From Blasia pusilla (lineage: Eukaryota; Marchantiophyta; Marchantiopsida; Blasiales): a stretch of DNA of 64,000 nucleotides. The notes under the pieces were generated by a model that saw nothing but the letters and a program-made list of their open reading frames with translations, searched no databases and was not told where the DNA came from. The stretch is from positions 19,840,001 through 19,904,000 of the forward strand of contig CM114271.1 of NCBI GenBank assembly GCA_050084515.1, read 5' to 3'. The position numbers and the translations under genes are program-made. How positions within the stretch are numbered: position 1 is the stretch's first letter; the number at the start of each line of letters is the position of its first letter. Below are positions 34,030-45,351 of this stretch, one piece after another.

Positions 34030-36205
34030 TCCTTTCATAAATATATGTTCGTAAGATTAAGTATTAGAACTTCTAATTTACTTCTCTGTGTAATTTGTAG
34101 TTACTAGTCAGGTCATGAAGCTCATGGCCAAGCTCGTCTTTTCATTTTCATAATCTTGCTCCACTGCACAGCTCGCTATCATGATGTCCGGTTGCAACAA
34201 TGCAACTATTTCTTGTGAATTGCTGCAAGATCGTGTAGCACTGCTTTGCTGCATCTCACTGTTGCTGAACGTTCGGAAAAACGTGTCTCTACACCTGTAC
34301 AACAAACTGGAATTTCAGATTTCGGCCTTCCTAGCTGCCAATGCTCGCTTCTCTTATTGCACTTGGGTAGCTGCAGGTCTTGTATGTCTTGCCTTATGTT
34401 AAGCTCCGTTGCGGTCTATGCAGCTTGCGGACTTGACAATGATCAAGGTGAGTTTTGTGCTCGAGTTGGCTCTTCTACTTTGAATCTTTCAGATGTGGAA
34501 GTGCTTCGGGTGGATTTTCTGTTGACAGTCCGTGTTCTAGTTTTTGGGGTGACCAAGAGTCTGCGATTCCTTTCGGCTCCCTCATTTTTTTGCGGCTAAC
34601 CCTCTCAATTAAAGAAGCCGATTGTGTCTATAATCGAGTGGTACATGGTTTCTTTCGAGCTACTTAGGGATACTCATGGTGTTTAGACCCACATTCAATT
34701 CAGAGGTAGTAGATACTCATTGAACTTTTTTTTATTACATACTTGTAATACAAACGCACAAAACTATCGCGGTCATCGAATGATTTAAAATGCCGGAAAG
34801 CCTGTAGAGCATAAGCTTTCCTGAGGTGTTGATGAAGTGGCAGTTCTCCTCGTATCTTCCTTGTCATCCCGATGCACTTCTCCCTCTAACACATAATCTG
34901 GTGCAACTAAAAGTTTAGTACTATTTTCGTCCACGGCGGTCTGATTTATAGCAAGAGCTTCTCTCGTATATGGCCTTTGACGTTTCTAGCCATTTGGCCT
35001 CGGGCCATGAAACTTGAATCCGTGACTTGCCCTCTCTGGCTGAATGTTAACCTTCTGGCCTACTGGTTCTCTGTACAGTTGAAAACCACTGGGGGCTTTG
35101 GTTGGTTGTCGATAAGGCGACACGCGGCTCAACCTATTTCAACTTGGAGTAACTCTAACTCTTGGCATATAGTATTCTATGGACGCACTTGTGAGAATTT
35201 TTGTAGGAATGTACTCATGGTTATCTTTGTTTGAATTGCCTTCTTCTGTCATGGAAAACGCAATGGGCAAGAGGACTTCCCCAACTTTTGATTGGTGTGG
35301 GTGTGGTGGCAAGAACAGGATCTTGTAGCGGCATTATTGGACTCTCACAGAATCCTCGAAAACATTTCCCATAGTGCTTATTAGGTGAAAATGAGCATGG
35401 GGTATAAGACTTCCGAGTTGTCTATGGAGTTATACCATTAGACTCTGAGGATAAGACGATAATGGGTTGTGACTGTTGTGTCTTCGTACTAGAGTAGTAG
35501 TCTTACTTACAACTATAGAGCTTAAAAATCTTGCAACACTCAATGTTCTGCTTTGGATTTCACCTACATATATGAAATGAAACATGAACATTAGACATGT
35601 TTGAATTCAAAATTGTAGCTTGTCACTTATGAATGAGCAAAGCCTGTTTCATCCAATTTGCACCAATAAAGAAAAGTGACTTACAATAACTCTTGTATAT
35701 GAATGCTCATTGTAAAGCCTAATCCTGAATGTTGAATGCTCAATTGAGAATGCTGAATCCCAAATCTGACTTTTGAATAGTGCAATGTTGAAGGTGCAAG
35801 ACTCGTGTAGGTGACAATAGGTAGGTGTCCAAGTTCGAGTTCAGTGCTTTATATGCTCACGGGAACTTCCAAGTGCAGCCCAAGACCATTAAACTCCCAC
35901 TCCTCCACTCCAATTCCCTCTTACTGGGTTGTAACGAAAATTGGAGTGGAGTGATGGTGGTTGTTAACATACATCCTACTTCTTCCTAGAATAATAACCC
36001 CAATAAGTAGCCCACTCCATTGGAAAATAACTTTGTGATAAGATATAATCCAAGATCTTCCCCAGCCACCAAGCCAATTAATACACTATCCCCTCCTTGG
36101 ATTGGGGCCTTAAAAATGACAAAATAATACATTTTGCTATTTTGTCCTATTATGTTTGTTATTTTGTCTTATTAGAGATGTGGGGTCGCCCATTATAGTA
36201 TAGAT
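34030..36205. mobile_element. 2.1-kb insert splitting the Helitron helicase
   Basis: This piece separates the helicase P-loop part from its C-terminal part. About 34100-34680 is less AT-rich and partly open (34181-34667), with no motif I know. The right end, 36158-36205, carries GTCGCCCATTATAGTATAGAT, which closely resembles the end of the AT-rich block at 48384-48429. It may therefore be an element of its own or captured host sequence. Confidence 0.4.
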
Positions 36206-36261
36206 ATGCGAATTCTAAGTTTGGAAGGTCATATGCACGCTCAATAACAATCTTTTGTTGG

Positions 36262-36786
36262 TTGACTATTGGAGGGGAAAGACGGTCGTCTACCTTTGCA
36301 CCTAACTTGGGAGAAGACTTTATATGGTTACCATCGGAAACGGTTTTTGATAGTAAGAATATATGCGATCTTATAGATCTTATCTATGGAAATTCTTCTT
36401 GCCGATTTCATGTTATCAACTTCTTGAGAGACGCAACTATTTTGACACAAAGAAATAGAGATGTGGATGATTTGAATGCAAATGTCATGTCTCGACTTCG
36501 TAGAGAGGTAATATTCATTTCATATTTTGTATTTATCTGAGGAATGCATATGTATAATAACGCCTCCGCACTACTCTTATCCCTTTATTATGTACAAGAG
36601 CATATTTATCGCAACGTTGATTCTATTCCAAATGAGGGCATGACCAATATATATCCAACTGAGCTCTTCAATGCATGTTTTTCTTATGGACCACCTTCAC
36701 ATTATTTGTGTTTGAAGATTGGTGCACCAATCATGCTCTTGCGGAACATGAAGAGGTCAAACAGACAAGCAAATGGGACTAGATAG
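36262..36786 (+). pseudogene. Helitron helicase C-terminal fragment
   Basis: Two frames, joined by a likely intron (GTAATATTC near 36508 to TACAAG near 36600), give DATILTQRNRDVDDLNANV, NIYPTELFNACF and LCLKIGAPIMLLRNM. These are the late helicase blocks of Helitrons (family forms AILAPTNEDVD, YPTEFLNSL, LKVGAPIMLLRNL). A TAG follows soon after the last block. Confidence 0.87.
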
Positions 36787-36860
36787 GTGATTCAAGGATT
36801 CATATGACCTTTGATAAATGCAAAAATTATGATTAAAAAAAGTATTGGAGATCAAATTTT

Positions 36861-37016
36861 TATTCCATGTATTCTATTGATCGCATGTGATTCCAAATCG
36901 ACTTTTAATTTACATAGATTTCGGTTCCCTATTCGACTTTTTATTCCATGTATTCTTTTGATCGCATCTGATTCCGAATTGAACTTTAACTTACATACAT
37001 TTAGGTTCCCCATTTG
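36861..37016. repeat. 81-bp tandem duplication in Helitron 3' region
   Basis: TATTCCATGTATTCT begins at 36861 and again at 36942, and each is followed by a matching 60-nt stretch ending in a GGTTCCC block. A second AT-rich tandem of about 55 nt follows around 37095-37185. Confidence 0.75.
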
Positions 37017-37312
37017 TCCCAACCTTAACTATGACAATTGATTTCTTAAATCAAATTTCATAAACAAATTAAAAATTATTTACCTGGTCATATATTTTCA
37101 CATGATCAATTATATATAATATTATTTAAAATTAAACCTAAAATTTTCATTTTCACATGATAATTATATATAAAATTATCTAAAATAAGATAGAAAAATT
37201 CTATCCATATTACAAGTGGATTCAACATGTTGAAATAAGGACGGTAACTTAAGTTAGGGGCGAAATAAATTTTATGTATTTTGGAAAAACATATTCATCC
37301 ATGAAATTCATC

Positions 37313-37343
37313 CCCCGTGCAATGCACCGGTGCACCTTACTAG
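37313..37343 (+). mobile_element. Helitron 3' terminus
   Basis: A CCGTGCA/TGCACCGG stem-loop is followed by TGCACCTTA and then CTAG, with T after the end. Helitrons end in CTRR about 10 nt after a hairpin and insert between A and T, so this fits well. Confidence 0.8.
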
Positions 37344-37439
37344 TCTTCAATAAGACCCTCCGCGGCTCAAATTGATTGTAAATGCTATCTTTGATTTTGC
37401 AGCTAATTTATACGTACTAATCAAAACTTGTGGGGTGTG

Positions 37440-40400
37440 CTATGAACTTTCGTTTCTGGTGTCAATTTGATGAAGCTTCCTGTCCAAAAGACGTGAAAGC
37501 TCCTGCAGCCCTGTCTTAGTTAGTACGGAGGTTGCTACGCAAGACACCCCTGCGCGTACCCACTCTATGCCAAGTAACTCGGTAATGCTATCAGCCTGTG
37601 CATCACTGTTACTGACTTCCGTCACATGAGTTGGTTTGGCGTGACCAGGAGCTTCGAAACCGCTGCCCTCATAACTCACTGATGTTGGAGAGAGAACCCT
37701 GCTGACGTCGACTCGCTCCTCCAGATGGTCCTCTGCACCAGTAATCTCAAAATCCGTTTGCACCAAATCTATCTGCACACCCATCCCCCAGCACCACACA
37801 TGAAGTCCCATGCTAAAGAGTTACAAGACCTGGACGCTAGGACTCCAGGGCTAGTACAGATATGGGGACTTACAACCTCTTAGTGTATTCACTCGCTACA
37901 CAACTGTTGCTAATCGTGGTGCGATCGGTAGACTTTTGAAGATTGTACACTGCCGGCGCCAGCACAGAGCTTCCTTAAACTTGCTACCTCACATTCCGAT
38001 AGAGGAAATCAGATTATGCAAAGCTAGTAAACAATTTCAGGTTCACCCATCATAGCCGACGGTCTAGCTGGTTTAAGAAATGAGAAAACCATAGGACCAG
38101 GCAATACCATCCTACATTAGAATTTGATACTCTACTTAGTGATTTGGCCTACTGTTTACGCAAGGATAGTAAGTACCTTGTTCCAAACTTCAATCAAACA
38201 GTTTTCCATTTTGTGTTTGGAAACGCCAATCTTCTGTAGCACCTCTAAGACTGACTCCTTCTGCTCGCTTGCATTTGGAGCACTGCTGTCAATCACATGC
38301 TGCAGATCAGAACGATAGGCTTGTCAAGCATCAGTTGGGTAGATGGGATGGTTCATCTTATGTCCGAGACAACTCCTTACACTATCCATAGAGGAAACTA
38401 ATGTGTAACACACATAGTAAGAGTCATTCAAAATGCATAGCACCCCACGGTAAATCAAAATTCTCTATTTTCTCGAGTCTCGGAAAGGACCAGCAATTCT
38501 ATCTCTCTTTCTACTTGACAATCAGGGACAACCGTTTGGGTTGTTGGAGGCGGGTTAGTGGACGGATCTCGATACTTAAAAGAGAAAACAGAATGGAATA
38601 GCAGAGACTTGAAAGTAGACAGAAACCATCCACGTCTTCACGTCGACTCACACCAATGGAGCTACCCCTGCTCAATTAATTAAGAATGAGAGAATTGATA
38701 GAGAGACTGAGAAACTGCTGTGGTGTTAAAACGGTGGAAGACGAGCAAAATTAAGGAAACTGACCAAAAGATAGTCTGCTTCCACCACCTCATCCAAAGT
38801 TGCCTGGAATGCTTCTACCAGCTGCAATCAACATCAAGCAACAAGGTTAACTCACAACTTTTAGATCCACCCTCCGACAGCATTTTCAAGTTCAGGCAGC
38901 CTAAATGCTCTGTTGGTGGATGCATTGAAAATTTTCACCAGTCCTATGTCTTCAGTCTTCACACTTACCTGTATTGGCAAATCTGAGATGAACCCCACCG
39001 TATCACTCAAAATGATCTTTTGCCTGCAAATCCAGCTCCATGAATCAATGTACTAGACCTCTCTGACACCACTCCCGTGGTCATCAGGTACACAAGCTGA
39101 TAGACAAGCTAGAGCCCCAAGCCCTCCGTTAAAAAGGACTCTGCTCTTCCAGTGGGACAATAGTTCATATCTGAAGGAAAACATTGAACTGACCGCACCA
39201 CCATAACACTACAAGCAATACGGCACCTCTCTTCTAATTTGGGCTATAATGTATACCGTCGACACAAGATGAATAGTCCAACACACGTATCTTGCTGGAG
39301 TCTTCCACAACTAATTATTATGATGTCGACTGTCACACTCCCCATTACAGTTTGCACCCGTATTCCTAATATTGAGAGAATATGAAAGAAATTTCATTCC
39401 GGAACAGCAAGGCCTGGGTGACACCTCACCAAAAGCTTGCTGGATGAGGTGTCATAACTAAAAGATTACAAGTGGCAAATTTGAGCACTGTACCCTGAAG
39501 GAAGGACAACTCTCCTGGAACGCGAATCAAGAGTTGCAAACAGCCTGCAACAACACAGGAGTTCTCAAGATTCCATAAGGTAGCTCGAAGCATTTAGGCT
39601 AGTCAGGACTTCTTGACAAAAGGATTACCTCCAAAACTGGACACCATTAGAGTCATTTGTCATCTATAAGTTTCGAGCCAAAGAACACAAAAGAGTAGAA
39701 CAGCTCATAAAGACAGACTGACAAAGCGATTAAGAGACCATGGTCCTTTTCAAGCTTTCAAGACAACCTTCCAATATCCTGGTCCGGTCCCAGACTTATG
39801 ATATTGTTATTACACGTCGATGGTTTCAACAAGTCAAAAGTATAAATAACTGTACATCAGCTGAGTTTCCTGATGCGAAAAAAAAGGCCCAGGAATCAGC
39901 TCATAGAAGCACGCTTCTGCTGAAGAGTAAAACTCTCCCCTAGCTACGAAGTTAAGGAGGTCCCTTACTTATCATCAATATAAATGTCACTCCGTGAAAG
40001 AGCTGCAACAAGTGAAGACTTTCCCTGATCCAGCAGATCGATTCAATTGTCAACATTTTGCACCTAAAATGGGAGACTTTGCATTGACATAGAGGGCGTT
40101 GTTTTCAGCAAGCAGTCAGTAACTCACAGGCCACCCTCAGTTATTCATACAATTACAACTTCAGAAGAAATCAAATTTACAAAAATCTTACATTCTACTG
40201 TTAAAGCAGACACATATCCTACCGTGTTCGTGTACCCCACAACTGCCACAACGGGGAGGCGGGACCCTTGACCTGATGTAGTTACACTTTGTCTCTTTCT
40301 GGCTGCTCGATGCAGTGTCTGGGTACGCTCAACTTCAGCCAACATCATCTTGAGGCGATGTTTCCTTGTCCCAACCCTGTTGAGAGGGACGGAATGTGAA

Positions 40401-43400
40401 CTGATTTATCCTTATCCGAAATTGGACCATGGGGTAAGATATATAAAAAGAACAATCACTGCACGCAAATAAAAATCTCACTCATCTTTGGGTACTTTCC
40501 AAGACAAACCCACCAGGTGACCATCGATTTTCATTGAAAGATGGCCTCACTCATCGCAATCCTTATTGCATTAAGTAAGACAGACATCTCACCGTCTCCG
40601 CTGCAGCTGAATTTCTGTTTCTCCAGCACCACCAATAGCTCCTGACGCCCGCCTGAATCATGACCATACTGAACATCACCAATGGAGATGCGCAACCACA
40701 TCAAACGATAGTTTCCTTAAACTTTGGCCCAAATCCTTGCAGGAACACTCTTAGCTCCTCAGAGACCCAATAGGTGAAACTGCTCGCTAAATGGTTCATG
40801 GTGATTTGAGGATGACGTCAACTGAATCTACAAAAGTATAACATTCTGGATTCGTGTGAGAGGCACACTGCCACTAGCATATCTAAAACTGCAAAGCAAT
40901 GCTAAGATAATAATATCATCTCCATATCTTGCTCATGAGTTTCTCCACATGCCCAAGTTTCTTTAAGAACATGTCTCATGCATTGTGCTACAGACTTCAG
41001 TGACTTAATTACTACATTGGAACATCTCTACAAAAAGAAATTGAGTTGTGATGAACCCACGAGGACTCAGCTGGAGATGTACCCGCGAGCACTGACGACC
41101 TCTGACTCACATCCAGCACCAAAACCCAGTCGTGCACCGCGCTTACCCCGGGACCGTACCAACCGGGATTTCTTGTAGTTCAAAGACGCCAATTCTACCT
41201 GCAGAATAGTTAGATGCAAACTGAGTACAGTAATGAAATACTCGGATACTCCGTGACATTGACAAACTATAACTGGATCCCACCAATATCAGGATCTCTG
41301 GGAAACAGATAGATCAGGCTGCCCTTCGTGTATCCGCTAAGCTATGAGAACAACACAAAACAAGCAAGTGGCACAAAATACCACTAGTTACCTGAGCCCT
41401 TTACCACTGGACTGCACTAAACCAGTCCAGCAGGAGCACAGTTGACTTCAGAGGCGCCCCTTAGATCAGTAACAAGGCTATGTGATGAGTTGTGCAAGCT
41501 TAAACTTCGACAAACACAGCATCAGTGAGAACTTTCAACCTGGAGTCTGGCTGCCTTTGTTTGTGCATGTGCTCCAAATATTTCTATGATGAGACCCACT
41601 CTATCCAGCACGGGTCTTCCCCATGCCTCCTGCACAAAACCATCATTGATTACTAACCATAACCAACATGGCGAATGCTCTTCCTTCTTGTAAGGACTCA
41701 AAATCCAGAATGCCAACAACTGTAGGCCAAGATGCAACACTGGGTGTGGTAAATAAAATTCAACAGTTTTCACAGAGGATTCTTTTGCATGACTTCATTG
41801 TTAGATTTCCCTCTAGTGGGATTTAACTTTAACACTATTGTAAAAGGATTTCAAAATCCCATATCACCAACCATCAAAGAAATACTCATAAATTTCCAAA
41901 TAAATGACCTATACAAAGATTACAAGACTCTTTTAAAACTACCAAACCCATCATCTGGGCTGGTTGTACGACAGTTCAATCGATAATTAACTCATCTCAG
42001 ACCAAAGGTCAGGTTACTCAATACATGCTCTTGTGTTCAGGTAGAAAATATGACATATTTTGGAGTGTATCCAACTTAGGATGGTATGGGTCATATCCCC
42101 ACTTCGAGGCATAGTTTGAAGGCCTCAATGGAGATATGCATACTCTTGTGGTGAGTGTGTTACCAGACAAAGGGCTAAGCCTGGGAAAAAGCTTGGACAC
42201 TCCACAATTGATTGATGCAACACACAGATCTTGCAAAAGTAAATTCACCTCTAGATTTCGTTGCTGAACACCTGAAAGTGGAGCATTGACAAACACCGCA
42301 TCAAGCTTGCCCTGTTCACCAACCAAGACGGAGAGTGAAAAGGAGTCTGATTGCATATATTCCGCTATCTGAAATGTAAAAGAAATTGTTTCTTGAAGAA
42401 AATCAAGTTTGGCATAATCGACATTGTAAAGGTCAAAGCTTATATCATTTAGAATTTTGTTTAGTTATCCATCAAGAAATTAACGTAATCATCCTTATCC
42501 CCCACTTGCGTGACGGAAAGAATAAATAAATAAATGGCGAAGGTAGCCGTAATGAATTAACTGCAGTCATCCCTCTGTCATGACTCATTCGTCTTCACCA
42601 TGTGCATCTTATCCTCTCTAACACTTTCGGACCTAAGACTAACTTTAAACTTAGGAACTGGTTTTCACGTGCCAGAGAGACCTAGGTATGAGGGAAGAAT
42701 GATCGTAGTTAGTGGCATTCCTCTCGCAAGCGTTTACCAATCATCATAACCTGCTCTTAAACAACAGTACTCACAAAGCAATTCGTCCCATCTCTAATTT
42801 GTTTCCCATGCCCTTGTTGACTGGCAACATGTGCTGTGGGTGAAAGGATGGAAGGCCATTAAGATGTCCCTTCCATTCGCACATCCACGACACAAGGAAT
42901 TTTAGCCTGCTCGTTACAGAGAGAATTGACTGCAGAGTCGAGTAACACAGCTTTATTTGACAAATCTATGTTTCCTGATATGTGAGCGAAGCCTCGTCCT
43001 ACCCATTCCCAAACTGTTTCAGAGAGAGGTCTGCATTACAGCCATCAAAGAAGTCATCTGCTGCTGCGCGATTGGTTGGCATCGCAGTGCCAATACCACA
43101 TCTCGCAGTGCTTCGTGCAGATGACAGATACATCGTAGGCATATCTGCAGAGCCTTACCTCCCTGCATCCCAGCTTTGGAGCACTCCTCTTGCCCCATGA
43201 GTTGCAAGCAGTGCTGATTTTTTTAACTCAGAAAAGAAGAAGGTGGAACGAATGAACAGATTTCTCGTCCAGAGGGGACCCGACAGGGCCATAGAACTTG
43301 AAATTAAAACATTTGCAGTACTTAGGGAGAAGAGCTGGTAGTGGTGTGATGTAGGTAGCCTGCCTGTGAAGCAGCAGCATTTACATGAGCAAGAACAATT

Positions 43401-44383
43401 TCGATGGTGCCCATTCCAAAATATGCCCCTGCTTATCCTTCAAGGGATACGACGACGCTGTCAGGAACCGTGTTCGTATTTAAAGAGTTGTACAGTGAGA
43501 ATCGTGTGGCCAGTAGACAATATACAAAGAGTGAAGAAGGTGATCGCAGACGTAACAATAAAATGAATTTACATTCAAGGCCAACGACAACTCAAACCCA
43601 AACGCACCGGTTCACAAGCCAGGATTCTGTTCCTGTAAAAACTATTATTGGAACTCCACAGTCCTCTAACACAACTTTGATTTCTCTTAAGTTTAAGACG
43701 TATCACAAACTCCTTCATTTTTTAATGGTCCGCTGGGACCATTGTGAGACTACTCTGTGAACATCACGTTCCACTCTCAAAATCAGAATTTGACGGAGAG
43801 GGGGATCACAGCTATGGGACTGATTCTTGCCTGCTTGCATCCGATTTGCAGAGCCTTTACGTGAGGATTTGTTGGAAGGGTTTCGAACCACGACATATGG
43901 CGGCAGCTCTTTCCGATGTTTATGTCTGCTGTCCGTATTCCTCGAGTCCTTTAACGAGTCAACGAGACGCAATGCCTCCAAAAGCTTGGCCTTAAGAGCA
44001 GGGAGTGGATGAATTCGCGGCTGCACGACTAGCAATCGAGGGGTCGCACCAGTATCATTCCAAATCACGCCAGAGTACAAGGCTGGTGCAGAGGTCCGTA
44101 GTCCTCTCACTGACAATGATAGAGCATTTACAGAATTCTCCGAGGCAGAGGACAGGTACTGGCGTTCGAATGCCCCAAATACCACTCCTCCTCCTCGGCA
44201 AGCATCCACGATACACACGTTGATGGCATCCTTTACACCTATGTTTCCTACCTTTCCCCTTACGCAGTGCTGCAAAGATGGAGGTTCCCAAGCATTGAAA
44301 CCGGAGGTTGCCTCCAAGAAATAGCGGAACGGCCCCCTAGAAATTGAGCCTAACCATTGACGCCTCCACATTCCTGGTCCCAT
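37440..44383 (-). CDS. HflX-type GTPase, probably organellar
   Basis: HflX proteins are ribosome-associated GTPases. Thirteen exons (5' to 3' on the minus strand) are 44383-43861, 43428-43385, 42368-42249, 41629-41540, 41198-41083, 40652-40593, 40376-40223, 40024-39969, 39544-39494, 39023-38969, 38821-38765, 38299-38177 and 37772-37440. All have GT/AG ends and the frame holds through 1,782 nt, giving 593 residues and TAG. The HflX N-terminal domain carries AYFGMGTIE, LDAVFVNAPLSGVQQRN and VLDRVGLIIEIFGAHAQTKA; GGAGETEIQLQRRR follows. The G domain has GYTNTGKS (G1, about 365-372), DTVGF (G3, 412-416) and NKID (G4, 482-485). Switch I reads ATLDSRSR where the family usually has ATLDPTxR. The arginine-rich start (MGPGMWRRQW) suggests organelle import, and the closest plant relatives I know are predicted to be mitochondrial. 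It resembles Arabidopsis At3g49725. Confidence 0.93.
41765..42115. mobile_element. Fragment related to the second Helitron, in HflX intron 3
   Basis: About 41765-42015 (+) aligns with 53275-53540 of the larger element: GATTCTTTTG, a CATCTGGGCTGG-like block and AGGTTACT. The next part, about 42018-42115, matches only as its reverse complement and encodes GYDPYHPKLDTLQNM on the minus strand, against SYDPYHPELNMLQDV at 53539 (+). So one part is inverted relative to the other copy. It lies wholly between HflX exons 3 and 4. Confidence 0.7.
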
Positions 44384-45345
44384 TCGCGTGATCCAGGTCG
44401 GGCACTGCTCCCTGACACTCCGAGCTGAATTTGAAATTCAAACCGGATCCCTCGACATTTCCATCGCAGCCTAGCTCATGATAAGAATCCGGAACACTGA
44501 AACGCAGATCAAACGACGACGACGGCGACCATTCTATTTGCCCGCGCAGATGAATTGTGGAACCAGAGGCAGATTTGCTTCTTCTCAGATCGTGAAATCC
44601 ACCGCAGAAGTTGGTTAATTCGTCACCATTTCAAACGACGCTACGACCTCAATTAAAACGGGAAAAAACGAAAACACAGCAAATCTGGAAGACCATCGTT
44701 CTTTCGGTGATTCCTTTTCGCACGGGGAAGTTACCCGTCCCATTAATCTATTAATGATTTTTTCTTTAGGGTTTTTTCTTTCCAGTTTCCACATGTCAAT
44801 AGGTTAAAAAAAAATGTGTCAATAACAGTTTTTTAGAATTAAGCTTAAATTTTCAAATTTTAGGTACAATTTTTAAGTAAAAAAATTCACCTTTAAATAA
44901 CATCCATCTCCCCTAAATAATTTCAATCCTAAAAACTCAAACTATAACTATTCTTCCCCTTCAATTCTTCCCAAAAAAAATAACATTCACTAACCAAAAT
45001 CTTAGCTAATTCTAATTAATGAAATGATTTTTCTTTTCCATTCAGATTCTTTTTCCTTTCACAAAATATCATATGTGAATTAATATGATTATTTTTAAAA
45101 ATTATCATGTTATTTATTTCAAATTTTAAATATGATTACTAGACATGTTATGTGGCACCCTCTCGACCACCCATCACCCACTAGATGCAGATCCACACAA
45201 CATACAACGCAATCCTACATCAACTACTGTTAAGTTTGGATCAAGTTTGCCGTCAATGCTAGGAAGGTGACATGACGCGTTGTTACCCACATGATCCTTT
45301 CAAATCATACCATCCTGTCTCTTCAATCAGAGAACACCAATTAGC
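44384..45345. other. HflX upstream region and AT-rich module
   Basis: The first few hundred bases should hold the HflX promoter and 5' UTR. From about 44750 the sequence is very AT-rich and includes one copy (44813-45140) of a module found again on the other side of the gypsy remnant. Confidence 0.6.
44813..45140. repeat. AT-rich module, left copy
   Basis: It shares in order a TTTAGGTACAATTTTT-like start, AAATAACATCCATCTCCCCT, AATAATTTCAATCCT, AAAATAACATTCACTAAC and a TTTTCTTTTCCATTCA block with the copies at 47655-48340. Confidence 0.65.
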
Positions 45346-45351
45346 AAGATA

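Larger units (their letters stand above)
29550..37343 (+). mobile_element. Decayed Helitron with nested insertions
   Basis: Fragments of one plant-type Helitron Rep/helicase protein appear in the right order on the plus strand: N-terminal and Rep regions (29550-32720), the helicase P-loop region (33785-34016) and the helicase C-terminal region (36262-36786). They are followed by a typical Helitron 3' terminus at 37343. Two stretches interrupt the order, about 32739-33745 and 34030-36205, and are most simply nested insertions. I could not locate the 5' TC end. The element ends 96 nt from the HflX stop codon, inside that gene's expected 3' flank. Confidence 0.8.

Noticed and set aside
41789-41986. 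65-codon plus-strand frame in HflX intron 3 as a gene
   Set aside because: Similarity to the second Helitron at 53.3 kb is at the DNA level and the corresponding region there is full of stops.
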